Positions 1 to 5,603 of a stretch of 5,603 nucleotides of DNA are shown here, in pieces (position 1 is the first letter of the stretch; every line of letters starts with the position of its first letter). The position numbers and the translations under genes were made by a program. The DNA comes from an uncultured Veillonella sp. (GTDB lineage Bacteria > Bacillota_C > Negativicutes > Veillonellales > Veillonellaceae): positions 1 through 5,603 of the forward strand of contig CAAFRK010000134.1 of assembly GCA_900765235.1 (NCBI GenBank), in the 5' to 3' direction. Below the pieces are notes generated by a model that saw nothing but the letters and a program-made list of their open reading frames with translations, searched no databases and was not told the DNA's origin.

Positions 1-534
1 AAAAAGGCCCGTGTTGCTGATGTAGAGAGTATTATAGAGGTTTATGAAGAGCATTTTGCGGTAGGTTATGAAAAGGGTCTTACCGATAGTGAGATCATTA
101 AATCATTAGGGACTCCAGAGGAAATATATGCATCCTACGTAGATGCAGGTATCATTACAGACACAATGAATCAAGATGGTAGCGAAAGCAAATCCGTTAA
201 TATGCAGGAAATTTATGCACGATTTGATGATTATAAAGAGCGTCTTTTACCTCAATTACCGGGGATGGCTAAAAAAGCATCTAAGACTTTGCTCTCTATT
301 GGAAGTGCCTTATCCTATATTGTAGGTGCTCTTATATTCATTATTACACCGGCTATCTTGTTCTTGTTAGGAAGCTCTTGGCAACCATTTGAGAATGTAA
401 CAGCATTCCCAGTATTATCTATCGTAACTTTAGTGGCACTTGGTGGTGTAGGTTTATTTGGTGGACTTACATGCGTCTTTGTTGGTACAGAGCTTCGCGG
501 TGTGCGTGAACGTTACTTCCGCAATGTAGATTAA
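1..534 (+). CDS. HAAS/DUF1700-type membrane protein, 5' end missing
   Basis: The frame is open from the first base, so the gene begins upstream of the window. The first in-frame ATG, at 166, lies inside the gene and is not its start. The visible part is 177 residues. Residues 15-19 read YEEHF, followed by a Gly-rich turn, and LGTPEEIY stands at about 36-43. This is the usual pattern of the small helical HAAS/DUF1700 domain, whose members are often encoded beside PadR-family regulators. A hydrophilic linker with a basic stretch (KKASK, about 91-95) follows, then two predicted membrane segments at about 97-123 and 137-162 and a short basic tail. No enzyme motif is visible. Family knowledge suggests a membrane-bound sensing or regulatory partner. 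A PadR gene just upstream is a guess that cannot be checked here. The next gene starts nine bases after the stop, so the two are very probably cotranscribed. The family call is fairly secure; the role is not. Confidence 0.8.
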   Translation, partial: KKARVADVESIIEVYEEHFAVGYEKGLTDSEIIKSLGTPEEIYASYVDAGIITDTMNQDGSESKSVNMQEIYARFDDYKERLLPQLPGMAKKASKTLLSIGSALSYIVGALIFIITPAILFLLGSSWQPFENVTAFPVLSIVTLVALGGVGLFGGLTCVFVGTELRGVRERYFRNVD

Positions 535-540
535 GGAGGT
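533..540 (+). promoter_or_regulatory. Ribosome binding site overlapping the upstream stop codon
   Basis: AAGGAGGT is a near-perfect match to the anti-Shine-Dalgarno sequence. Its first two bases are the last two of the TAA stop (532-534) of the HAAS gene, and the ATG of the next gene follows at 544. A ribosome terminating on the first gene would sit on this site, so translational coupling is likely. It also fixes the start of the small exported protein. Confidence 0.8.
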
Positions 541-543
541 CCT

Positions 544-906
544 ATGAGACGAATTATAATAACAGCGATTTTAACCGTAATTTGTGCTGTTGGGGCATGT
601 ACATCTTTTGCCGTTAATGATTTACCTAATTTCGGTGAATGGATGAAAACGAATGAACAACAGTTTAGAAAACCACATAGACATGATGGTCCTAATCAGT
701 ATATGGATAAACATATGATGGATGGAAATAATCATATGATGCCTCAAGATGGCATGGGACCAAATAATGGTCAGCATATGCACTCAAATGGTCAAATGCC
801 TCCGCAAGGTCAAATGCCTATGCAAGGCCAACCACCTCAACAACCTAATGGCAATGCACCACAACAACAAACTGATCAAGGTGCACCACAAACTACACAA
901 AACTAA
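544..906 (+). CDS. Small exported Met/His/Gln/Pro-rich protein
   Basis: This is a 120-residue protein of no family I recognise. Residues 1-23 form a signal peptide: a basic MRR start, a hydrophobic core and SFA just before a likely signal peptidase I cut after Ala23. An alternative is a weak lipobox, VGAC at 16-19, which would make it a lipoprotein anchored at Cys19. The part after residue 23 (97 residues) is low complexity. By my count it holds 11 Met, 6 His, 18 Gln and 13 Pro, and no Cys. Met and His cluster at about 46-80 (HRH, HMM twice, HMH). Residues 83-100 are three related hexapeptides, GQMPPQ, GQMPMQ and GQPPQQ. Met/His-rich exported segments are known in copper- and silver-handling proteins, so metal binding outside the membrane is plausible but unproven. 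It could instead be a disordered surface or envelope protein. The start is set by a strong ribosome binding site that overlaps the stop of the HAAS gene, which implies a shared operon. Confidence 0.8.
   Translation: MRRIIITAILTVICAVGACTSFAVNDLPNFGEWMKTNEQQFRKPHRHDGPNQYMDKHMMDGNNHMMPQDGMGPNNGQHMHSNGQMPPQGQMPMQGQPPQQPNGNAPQQQTDQGAPQTTQN
790..843 (+). repeat. Three 18-bp tandem repeats in the exported protein gene
   Basis: Units lie at 790-807, 808-825 and 826-843. The first two share GGTCAAATGCCT and differ at only two of 18 bases. The third is more diverged. They encode GQMPPQ, GQMPMQ and GQPPQQ in frame, so a change in copy number would lengthen or shorten the protein without a frameshift. 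Confidence 0.75.
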
Positions 907-913
907 CGATACT

Positions 914-1035
914 TTATGAGTTCATTTCTCTCATAAGATATAGAAGATATAGAGAACGTGGTCATGAAAGTGCATTCATGGCCACCATAGAGTCACACAC
1001 TCTATGTGATACATTCGTATCAGAATCTCTCTCTT
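914..1035 (+). other. Tandem hairpin cluster, possible structured RNA in the 3' UTR
   Basis: No gene is visible here, but the inverted repeats are dense. H1 is TTATGAG/CTCATAA (914-920 with 930-936). H2 is an 11-bp stem with one G-U pair (958-968 with 975-985, loop AGTGCA). H3 is CATAGAGT/ACTCTATG (986-993 with 999-1006, loop CACAC). H4 is TGATAC/GTATCA (1007-1012 with 1017-1022, loop ATTC). H2, H3 and H4 follow each other with no unpaired base between them. Flanking purine and pyrimidine tracts can pair outside them (951-955 with 1026-1030, and 944-947 with 1032-1035), which would close a four-way, cloverleaf-like junction. The arm sizes do not fit a tRNA. The element lies after the exported-protein gene and before its terminator, so it would be a 3' UTR element or a small RNA processed from that transcript. 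The repeats are plain in the sequence; an RNA function is inference. Confidence 0.5.
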
Positions 1036-1057
1036 ACACACAATAACTACACACAAA

Positions 1058-1091
1058 CAAAAAGAGCTCCTCAGTGAAGGAGCTCTTTTTG
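1058..1091. terminator. Symmetric, probably bidirectional intrinsic terminator
   Basis: AAAAAGAGCTCC at 1059-1070 pairs perfectly with GGAGCTCTTTTT at 1079-1090 around an 8-base loop; an outer C1058-G1091 pair can be added. The A tract and T tract make it a hairpin with a U run on either strand. Rightward it ends the transcript of the HAAS and exported-protein genes. Leftward it would be a second stop for any transcript passing the pyrE terminator. Confidence 0.9.
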
Positions 1092-1161
1092 TATCTGTTT
1101 ATGAGTGTTGATTGTGTTTGATAGACTAAGGATATTTTTATTAACTTAGATATGTAAAAGA

Positions 1162-1189
1162 AAAGACCTATGCATATGCATAGGTCTTT
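1162..1189 (-). terminator. Terminator after pyrE
   Basis: A perfect 12-bp stem (1162-1173 with 1178-1189, loop ATAT) begins six bases past the pyrE stop. Read leftward, it is followed by a T-rich tail, TCTTTTAC. It should end the pyrF-pyrE transcript. The 70 bases between it and the symmetric terminator at 1058-1091 show nothing I can name. Confidence 0.85.
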
Positions 1190-1195
1190 AGTAAT

Positions 1196-1783
1196 TTATT
1201 TGATGTGTTTAGAACCGCGTTCTGTCATAGCTACGCCGTCTTTGCAAAGAGGGCATTCTTCAGGTTTGTATGTAGGAACTTCAAGGTTAAGCAATGCTTG
1301 TACTTTTTCGTGAGGTACGCCGAATTCTGCTTTACCGCCAGAACGGTTAACGAGAAGGCCTACACCTACGATTTCACCACCGGATTGGTTTACAACATTT
1401 ACTACTTCTTGTACAGAACCACCAGTAGTTACGATGTCTTCAACGATAAGTACGCGTGTACCTGGTTCGATTTTGAAGCCGCGGCGCAATGTCATAACAC
1501 CTTTTTCACGTTCTGTGAAGATAGCGCGTGTGCCAAGGGCTTTACCTACTTCGTGAGCTAGTAAGATACCACCAGTCATAGGTCCGATAACGAGTTCTAC
1601 ATTTTGATCGCGAAAGCGTTCAGCTAATTCTTTACAAAGAGTTTCAGTGTATTTTGGATGTTGCAATACATTGAATTTTTCAACGTACATTGGGCTGTGG
1701 AGTCCAGATGTCAAAAGGAAGTGACCTTCTAAAATAGCGTGAGTGTCGATAAGTAATTGTTTTACTTCTTGTTCTGTCATCAT
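1196..1783 (-). CDS. pyrE: Orotate phosphoribosyltransferase
   Basis: This cytoplasmic enzyme joins orotate to PRPP to give OMP, the fifth step of de novo pyrimidine synthesis. The 195-residue protein carries the PRPP-binding loop VLIVEDIVTTGGS at 111-123, with the acidic pair Glu115-Asp116. It also has the N-terminal GHFLLTSGLHS segment (20-30) and the mobile-loop region around EREKGVMTLRRGF (91-103). The C-terminal CPLC (177-180) and overall form resemble the Thermus-type branch of the family more than the E. coli enzyme. Two ATGs stand in tandem. The first (1783-1781) overlaps the pyrF stop by four bases and the second (1780-1778) by one. A GGAG about 11 bases before the first ATG could serve either, so the true N-terminus may lack one Met. 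The overlap implies translational coupling to pyrF. Confidence 0.95.
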   Translation of the reverse strand: MMTEQEVKQLLIDTHAILEGHFLLTSGLHSPMYVEKFNVLQHPKYTETLCKELAERFRDQNVELVIGPMTGGILLAHEVGKALGTRAIFTEREKGVMTLRRGFKIEPGTRVLIVEDIVTTGGSVQEVVNVVNQSGGEIVGVGLLVNRSGGKAEFGVPHEKVQALLNLEVPTYKPEECPLCKDGVAMTERGSKHIK

Positions 1784-2499
1784 TTGGATACATTCTCCAT
1801 TTCTTCAATAATTAAACGAACTGCTTCACGAGGATTTTCAGCCTGTGTAATAGGGCGGCCAATAACGAGGCGAGATGCGCCATCTTGTAATGCACTAGCA
1901 GGTGTAGCAATACGTTTTTGGTCATCTGTTGCTGCAAAGGATGGGCGGATACCAGGTGTTACGATGAGGAAATCATCACCACATGCTTCACGAATCATCT
2001 TAGCTTCTAACGCGGAACATACAACGCCATCCATGCCACATTCTTTAGCGAGCTTCGCTAGACGAATAACTTGGTCGGAAATCGGTAATTGACCACCAGT
2101 TGCAGTCCAAGCTTCATCATCAAAGCTTGTTAATACAGTGATTGCCAATAATTTAGTGCGTTCCACACCTAATTGTTCAGCTGTTTCACGGGCAGCCTGT
2201 ACAGCGGCTTTCATCATAACTGGACCACCTTGACCATGCATAGTGATTAAGTTAGCCCCTAAACGTGTTAGGGAAGACACGCCATGTGCCACTGTATTAG
2301 GAATATCATGCAATTTCAAATCAAGAAATACTTGTTTGTTTTGCTCTTGTAAATAGCGAACTGTTTGCTCTCCTTCGGCGTAGAATAGCTCCATGCCGAC
2401 CTTGTAAAAGCTAACCGCATCACCAAGGGCTGTTACGGTTTCTTTCATCGCATCCATAGTGGATACATCAAGGGCAACGATTAATCTGTCATCTGCCAT
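1780..2499 (-). CDS. pyrF: Orotidine 5'-phosphate decarboxylase
   Basis: This enzyme decarboxylates OMP to UMP, the last step of de novo UMP synthesis. The 239-residue length is normal for the bacterial family. The catalytic array is intact: Asp11 in the first strand (ALDVS), Lys33 (FYKVG), and the DLKLHDIPNTV signature at 60-70, which supplies Asp60, Lys62 and Asp65. The phosphate-binding segments TPGIRP (181-186) and IGRPIT (213-218, with Arg215) are also present. The start is supported by GGAGGTT at 2511-2505 on the minus strand, seven bases before the ATG. It is the first gene of a two-gene pyrF-pyrE unit with its own promoter region. No other pyr gene is in the window, so the early pathway genes must lie elsewhere. 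Confidence 0.96.
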   Translation of the reverse strand: MADDRLIVALDVSTMDAMKETVTALGDAVSFYKVGMELFYAEGEQTVRYLQEQNKQVFLDLKLHDIPNTVAHGVSSLTRLGANLITMHGQGGPVMMKAAVQAARETAEQLGVERTKLLAITVLTSFDDEAWTATGGQLPISDQVIRLAKLAKECGMDGVVCSALEAKMIREACGDDFLIVTPGIRPSFAATDDQKRIATPASALQDGASRLVIGRPITQAENPREAVRLIIEEMENVSK

Positions 2500-2533
2500 C
2501 TTGCAACCTCCATACTACATATATATCTAAATA

Positions 2534-2563
2534 ATTTTCACATACAGAGGGCCTATCTGTCAA
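2534..2563 (-). promoter_or_regulatory. Candidate promoter for pyrF-pyrE
   Basis: On the minus strand a perfect TTGACA (-35, 2563-2558) is followed after 18 bases by GAAAAT (-10, 2539-2534, four of six consensus bases). Transcription would start near 2527 and give a leader of only about 28 bases. That leaves no room for a PyrR-type attenuator. The -10 box is weak, so the promoter may need help or be repressible. Confidence 0.5.
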
Positions 2564-2580
2564 TTAAATTTGATGTGAAA
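2536..2580. repeat. Inverted repeats over the pyrF promoter, possible operator
   Basis: TTTCACAT (2536-2543) and ATGTGAAA (2573-2580) form a perfect 8-base inverted repeat 29 bases apart. Directly inside the left arm is a second dyad, ACAGA/TCTGT (2544-2548 with 2556-2560), centred in the promoter spacer and touching the -35 box. The outer left arm overlaps the -10 box. This position would suit a repressor of pyrFE, but no regulator is identified and the arms are short enough that chance is possible. Confidence 0.35.
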
Positions 2581-2582
2581 GA

Positions 2583-2599
2583 GGTGACTAATAGTCACC
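2583..2599. repeat. Perfect dyad GGTGACT-AAT-AGTCACC, possible operator
   Basis: A perfect 7-bp inverted repeat around a 3-base centre lies between the two divergent promoters. It is about 45-60 bases upstream of the likely start of the exonuclease-deoC transcript and upstream of the pyrF -35 box. It fits a dimeric regulator binding site. With no T tract on either side it does not look like a terminator. Confidence 0.4.
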
Positions 2600-2627
2600 G
2601 TTGAATAGTAGATTATAGAGTGTTTCA

Positions 2628-2636
2628 TGCTATAAT
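2628..2636 (+). promoter_or_regulatory. Extended -10 promoter for the exonuclease-deoC unit
   Basis: TGCTATAAT is a perfect -10 box (2631-2636) with the extended TGN element in front. No good -35 lies at the right distance: TAGATT at 2609-2614 matches at three of six positions, and TTGAAT at 2601-2606 is too far away. Extended -10 promoters can work without a strong -35. The start would be near 2643, giving a 5' leader of about 60 bases before the ATG at 2703. Confidence 0.6.
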
Positions 2637-2702
2637 AAATGGAGAAAATGAATACAATTCTTATATATAAATTAAAAAACATATAGATTTGAAAGGAGTC
2701 CT

Positions 2703-3332
2703 ATGTTAGATTTTGTTGCATTAGACTTTGAAACAGCTAATAAATTTAAAAATAGTGCGTGCTCCTTGGCGGTTATTACCGTAAAGGATGGACAGATTAC
2801 CAAAAAGGCGTACAGCCTTATAAAACCACCGTTCATGAGTTTTGATGATGAATGTATTGAAATTCATGGCATTCAGCCAAAGGATGTTATCCATGAGAAA
2901 ACCTTTGATCAATTGTGGAATGCTATCTACGAAAATCATTTAAAAGGCAATATCATGGTAGCTCACAACGCAAAATTCGATATGAATGTATTGCGTGCTA
3001 CACTGGATTACTATAAAATTCCTTGGCCTGAGCTAGATTATGCATGTACTGTAAAACTTTCACGTGCGGTATGGCCAGATTTAGTAAACCATAAGCTAAA
3101 CACAATGGCTGCATACATCGGGGTTGAGTTTAAACATCACTACGCATTAGATGATGCGGAAACATGTGCTAAGGTTGTATTAGAGGCGGCTAAAGTTAAG
3201 GGCGTTAATAGCTTGCCAGATTTGTTGAAGGCTACAGGTGTACCACTAGAACCATTTATTGATGACAAAAATCGCGCTGCTCAAGAGGCTTTACATAAAG
3301 AACCTGAGCCAGAGCAAATGTCATTCTTTTAG
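2703..3332 (+). CDS. DEDDh-family 3'-5' exonuclease (DnaQ-like)
   Basis: The 209-residue protein has all five catalytic residues of the DEDDh exonuclease fold: Asp8 and Glu10 in LDFETA (Exo I), Asp93 in VAHNAKFD (Exo II), and His146 with Asp151 in HHYALDDA (Exo III). These coordinate two metal ions that remove nucleotides from 3' ends. The core ends near residue 165. A further segment to about 190 looks like a linker or small added region, and an acidic stretch then leads to a last hexapeptide, EQMSFF (204-209), which resembles a sliding-clamp-binding motif. No polymerase, helicase or BRCT part is present, so it is a stand-alone exonuclease, in the general class of DNA polymerase III epsilon-like proteins; whether the substrate is DNA or RNA cannot be told. 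AAAGGAG lies four bases before the ATG. The stop is 14 bases before deoC, so it leads a pyrimidine salvage operon. Confidence 0.88.
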   Translation: MLDFVALDFETANKFKNSACSLAVITVKDGQITKKAYSLIKPPFMSFDDECIEIHGIQPKDVIHEKTFDQLWNAIYENHLKGNIMVAHNAKFDMNVLRATLDYYKIPWPELDYACTVKLSRAVWPDLVNHKLNTMAAYIGVEFKHHYALDDAETCAKVVLEAAKVKGVNSLPDLLKATGVPLEPFIDDKNRAAQEALHKEPEPEQMSFF

Positions 3333-3346
3333 TAAGGAGAGACACT

Positions 3347-4009
3347 ATGTTAGGTAAAGAATTATTATCTTATGTGGATCATACACTATTGCGTCCTACA
3401 GCTACATGGGAGGATATTAAAGAAATTTGTGATGCCGGCGTAACCTATAAAACAGCATCTGTTTGCATTCCACCGGACTTTGTGGCTTCTGCCCATGAAG
3501 TATATCCAAGCCTCACTGTATGTACTGTTATTGGGTTCCCATTAGGCTATGAAACGACTGAAGTGAAGGTGGCTGAAACAAAACAAGCCCTTGCAGAAGG
3601 TGCCTCTGAAATTGATATGGTTATCAACCTAGGCAATGTAAAACAAGGGGACTTTGATGCGGTTACTAGTGAAATTAAAGCGCTTAAAGCCGCTTGTGGA
3701 GATAAAATCTTAAAGGTTATTATTGAAACTTGTTACCTTACTGATTCTGAAAAGATAGCTCTCTGTAAATGCATTACGGATGGTGGTGCCGACTATATCA
3801 AAACATCTACAGGTTTTGGTAGCAGTGGTGCCAGTATTGAAGATATTCAACTCTTTAAGAAACACATCGGACCTAATGTAAAAATTAAGGCTGCCGGTGG
3901 CATTCGTTCTATCTCTGATATGAAAGCCTATATTGAAGAAGGTTGTAGCCGTATTGGCGCCAGTGCAGCAGTAGAACTACTTAAAGATCATTTAGACGAA
4001 GAAGTGTAA
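3347..4009 (+). CDS. deoC: Deoxyribose-phosphate aldolase
   Basis: DeoC splits 2-deoxy-D-ribose-5-phosphate into glyceraldehyde-3-phosphate and acetaldehyde, letting the sugar of deoxynucleosides enter glycolysis. The 220-residue class I aldolase is full length for the short bacterial form. The Schiff-base lysine is Lys152 in IKTSTGF. The partner lysine is Lys181 in IKAAGGIR, and Asp90 (EIDMVIN) is the conserved acidic residue. The phosphate-binding Gly-rich AAGGIR and the IGASAA segment (204-209) are present. AAGGAGA at 3334-3340 supports the start. It follows the exonuclease by 14 bases and precedes the nucleoside phosphorylase by 53 bases, with a hairpin in that gap. Pdp would supply its substrate once a phosphopentomutase, not seen here, converts the 1-phosphate to the 5-phosphate. 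Confidence 0.96.
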   Translation: MLGKELLSYVDHTLLRPTATWEDIKEICDAGVTYKTASVCIPPDFVASAHEVYPSLTVCTVIGFPLGYETTEVKVAETKQALAEGASEIDMVINLGNVKQGDFDAVTSEIKALKAACGDKILKVIIETCYLTDSEKIALCKCITDGGADYIKTSTGFGSSGASIEDIQLFKKHIGPNVKIKAAGGIRSISDMKAYIEEGCSRIGASAAVELLKDHLDEEV

Positions 4010-4016
4010 TAGAAAT

Positions 4017-4045
4017 CCACCTAGGCAGTGCTTAGGTGGTTTCTT
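4017..4045 (+). terminator. Hairpin between deoC and pdp, possible leaky terminator
   Basis: CCACCTAGG (4017-4025) pairs with CTTAGGTGG (4031-4039), one pair being G-U, around a 5-base loop. TTTCTT follows. This has the form of an intrinsic terminator, but the U tract is short and interrupted. It starts only seven bases past the deoC stop and ends 18 bases before the pdp ATG. It may partly stop transcription, giving less pdp-cdd than deoC message, or protect the upstream mRNA from 3' decay. I see no clear promoter between it and pdp. Confidence 0.5.
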
Positions 4046-4050
4046 AGAAT

Positions 4051-4056
4051 GGCGGT
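4051..4056 (+). promoter_or_regulatory. Atypical ribosome binding site of pdp
   Basis: GGCGGT differs by one base from GGAGGT and sits six bases before the ATG at 4063. The other complete genes in the window have an uninterrupted GGAG core, so pdp initiation may be weaker. It supports the ATG at 4063 over the in-frame ATG at 4069, and the resulting MRMYDI start matches the usual start of this family. Confidence 0.5.
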
Positions 4057-4062
4057 ATAACC

Positions 4063-5603
<1,541 letters not shown>

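Noticed and set aside
944..1035. The cloverleaf-like fold read as a tRNA or tRNA-like gene
   Set aside because: The arms are 11, 8 and 6 bp with loops of 6, 5 and 4. There is no 7-base anticodon loop, no TTCRA-type T loop and no 7-bp acceptor stem.
1098..1106. TTTATGAGT repeated from 913-921
   Set aside because: A 9-base AT-rich direct repeat 185 bases apart is easily chance, and no inverted ends or insertion sequence features accompany it.
1757..2092. Plus-strand open frame of 111 codons over the pyrE-pyrF junction
   Set aside because: It is antisense to intact pyrE and pyrF, has no recognisable motif and is explained as a shadow of the coding strand. The same holds for the plus-strand frame at 1205-1561.
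2500..2540. A PyrR-type attenuator or other riboswitch in the pyrF leader
   Set aside because: The predicted leader is about 28 bases, with no terminator hairpin or antiterminator. The inverted repeats lie in and upstream of the promoter, not in the leader.
2536..2580. A CRP/FNR-like site because of TCACA and TGTGA
   Set aside because: The half-sites are in the opposite order (TCACA first, TGTGA second) and 29 bases apart, unlike TGTGA-N6-TCACA.

Overview
The window looks like chromosomal DNA of an AT-rich, Firmicutes-type bacterium. It has strong AAGGAG-type ribosome binding sites, short intergenic gaps, a HAAS/DUF1700 membrane protein and a 433-residue pyrimidine-nucleoside phosphorylase. 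Gene content and style recall the Negativicutes, perhaps Veillonella, but that placement is an impression and was not searched. I see no transposase, integrase, phage gene, CRISPR array, tRNA or rRNA.

Layout. (1) Bases 1-906 (+): the 3' part of a HAAS/DUF1700 membrane protein gene, then a small exported protein very rich in Met, His, Gln and Pro. Nine bases separate them, and the second gene's ribosome binding site overlaps the first gene's stop codon. (2) Bases 907-1195: no gene. This stretch holds a run of tandem hairpins (three abut exactly), a symmetric terminator for the first operon and a separate terminator for the pyrFE transcript that converges from the right. (3) Bases 1196-2499 (-): pyrF then pyrE, the last two steps of UMP synthesis, overlapping at ATGATG. 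(4) Bases 2500-2702: a divergent control region with a promoter for each side and three inverted repeats. (5) Bases 2703-5603 (+): a DEDDh 3'-5' exonuclease, deoC, pdp and the start of cdd, which runs off the right edge.

How the genes work together. PyrE converts orotate to OMP and PyrF decarboxylates it to UMP, so the leftward unit builds pyrimidines. The rightward unit takes them apart or recycles them. Cdd deaminates (deoxy)cytidine, Pdp splits (deoxy)uridine or thymidine into base and (deoxy)ribose-1-phosphate, and DeoC cleaves deoxyribose-5-phosphate to glyceraldehyde-3-phosphate and acetaldehyde. The phosphopentomutase that would link Pdp to DeoC is not in the window. An exonuclease that can release deoxynucleotides sits first in this salvage unit.

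Most of the window is ordinary metabolism. The points most worth a second look are the hairpin cluster at 914-1035, the Met/His-rich exported protein, the 21-bp duplication that gives cdd two start codons, the possible sliding-clamp-binding tail of the exonuclease, and the dyads between the divergent biosynthesis and salvage units.
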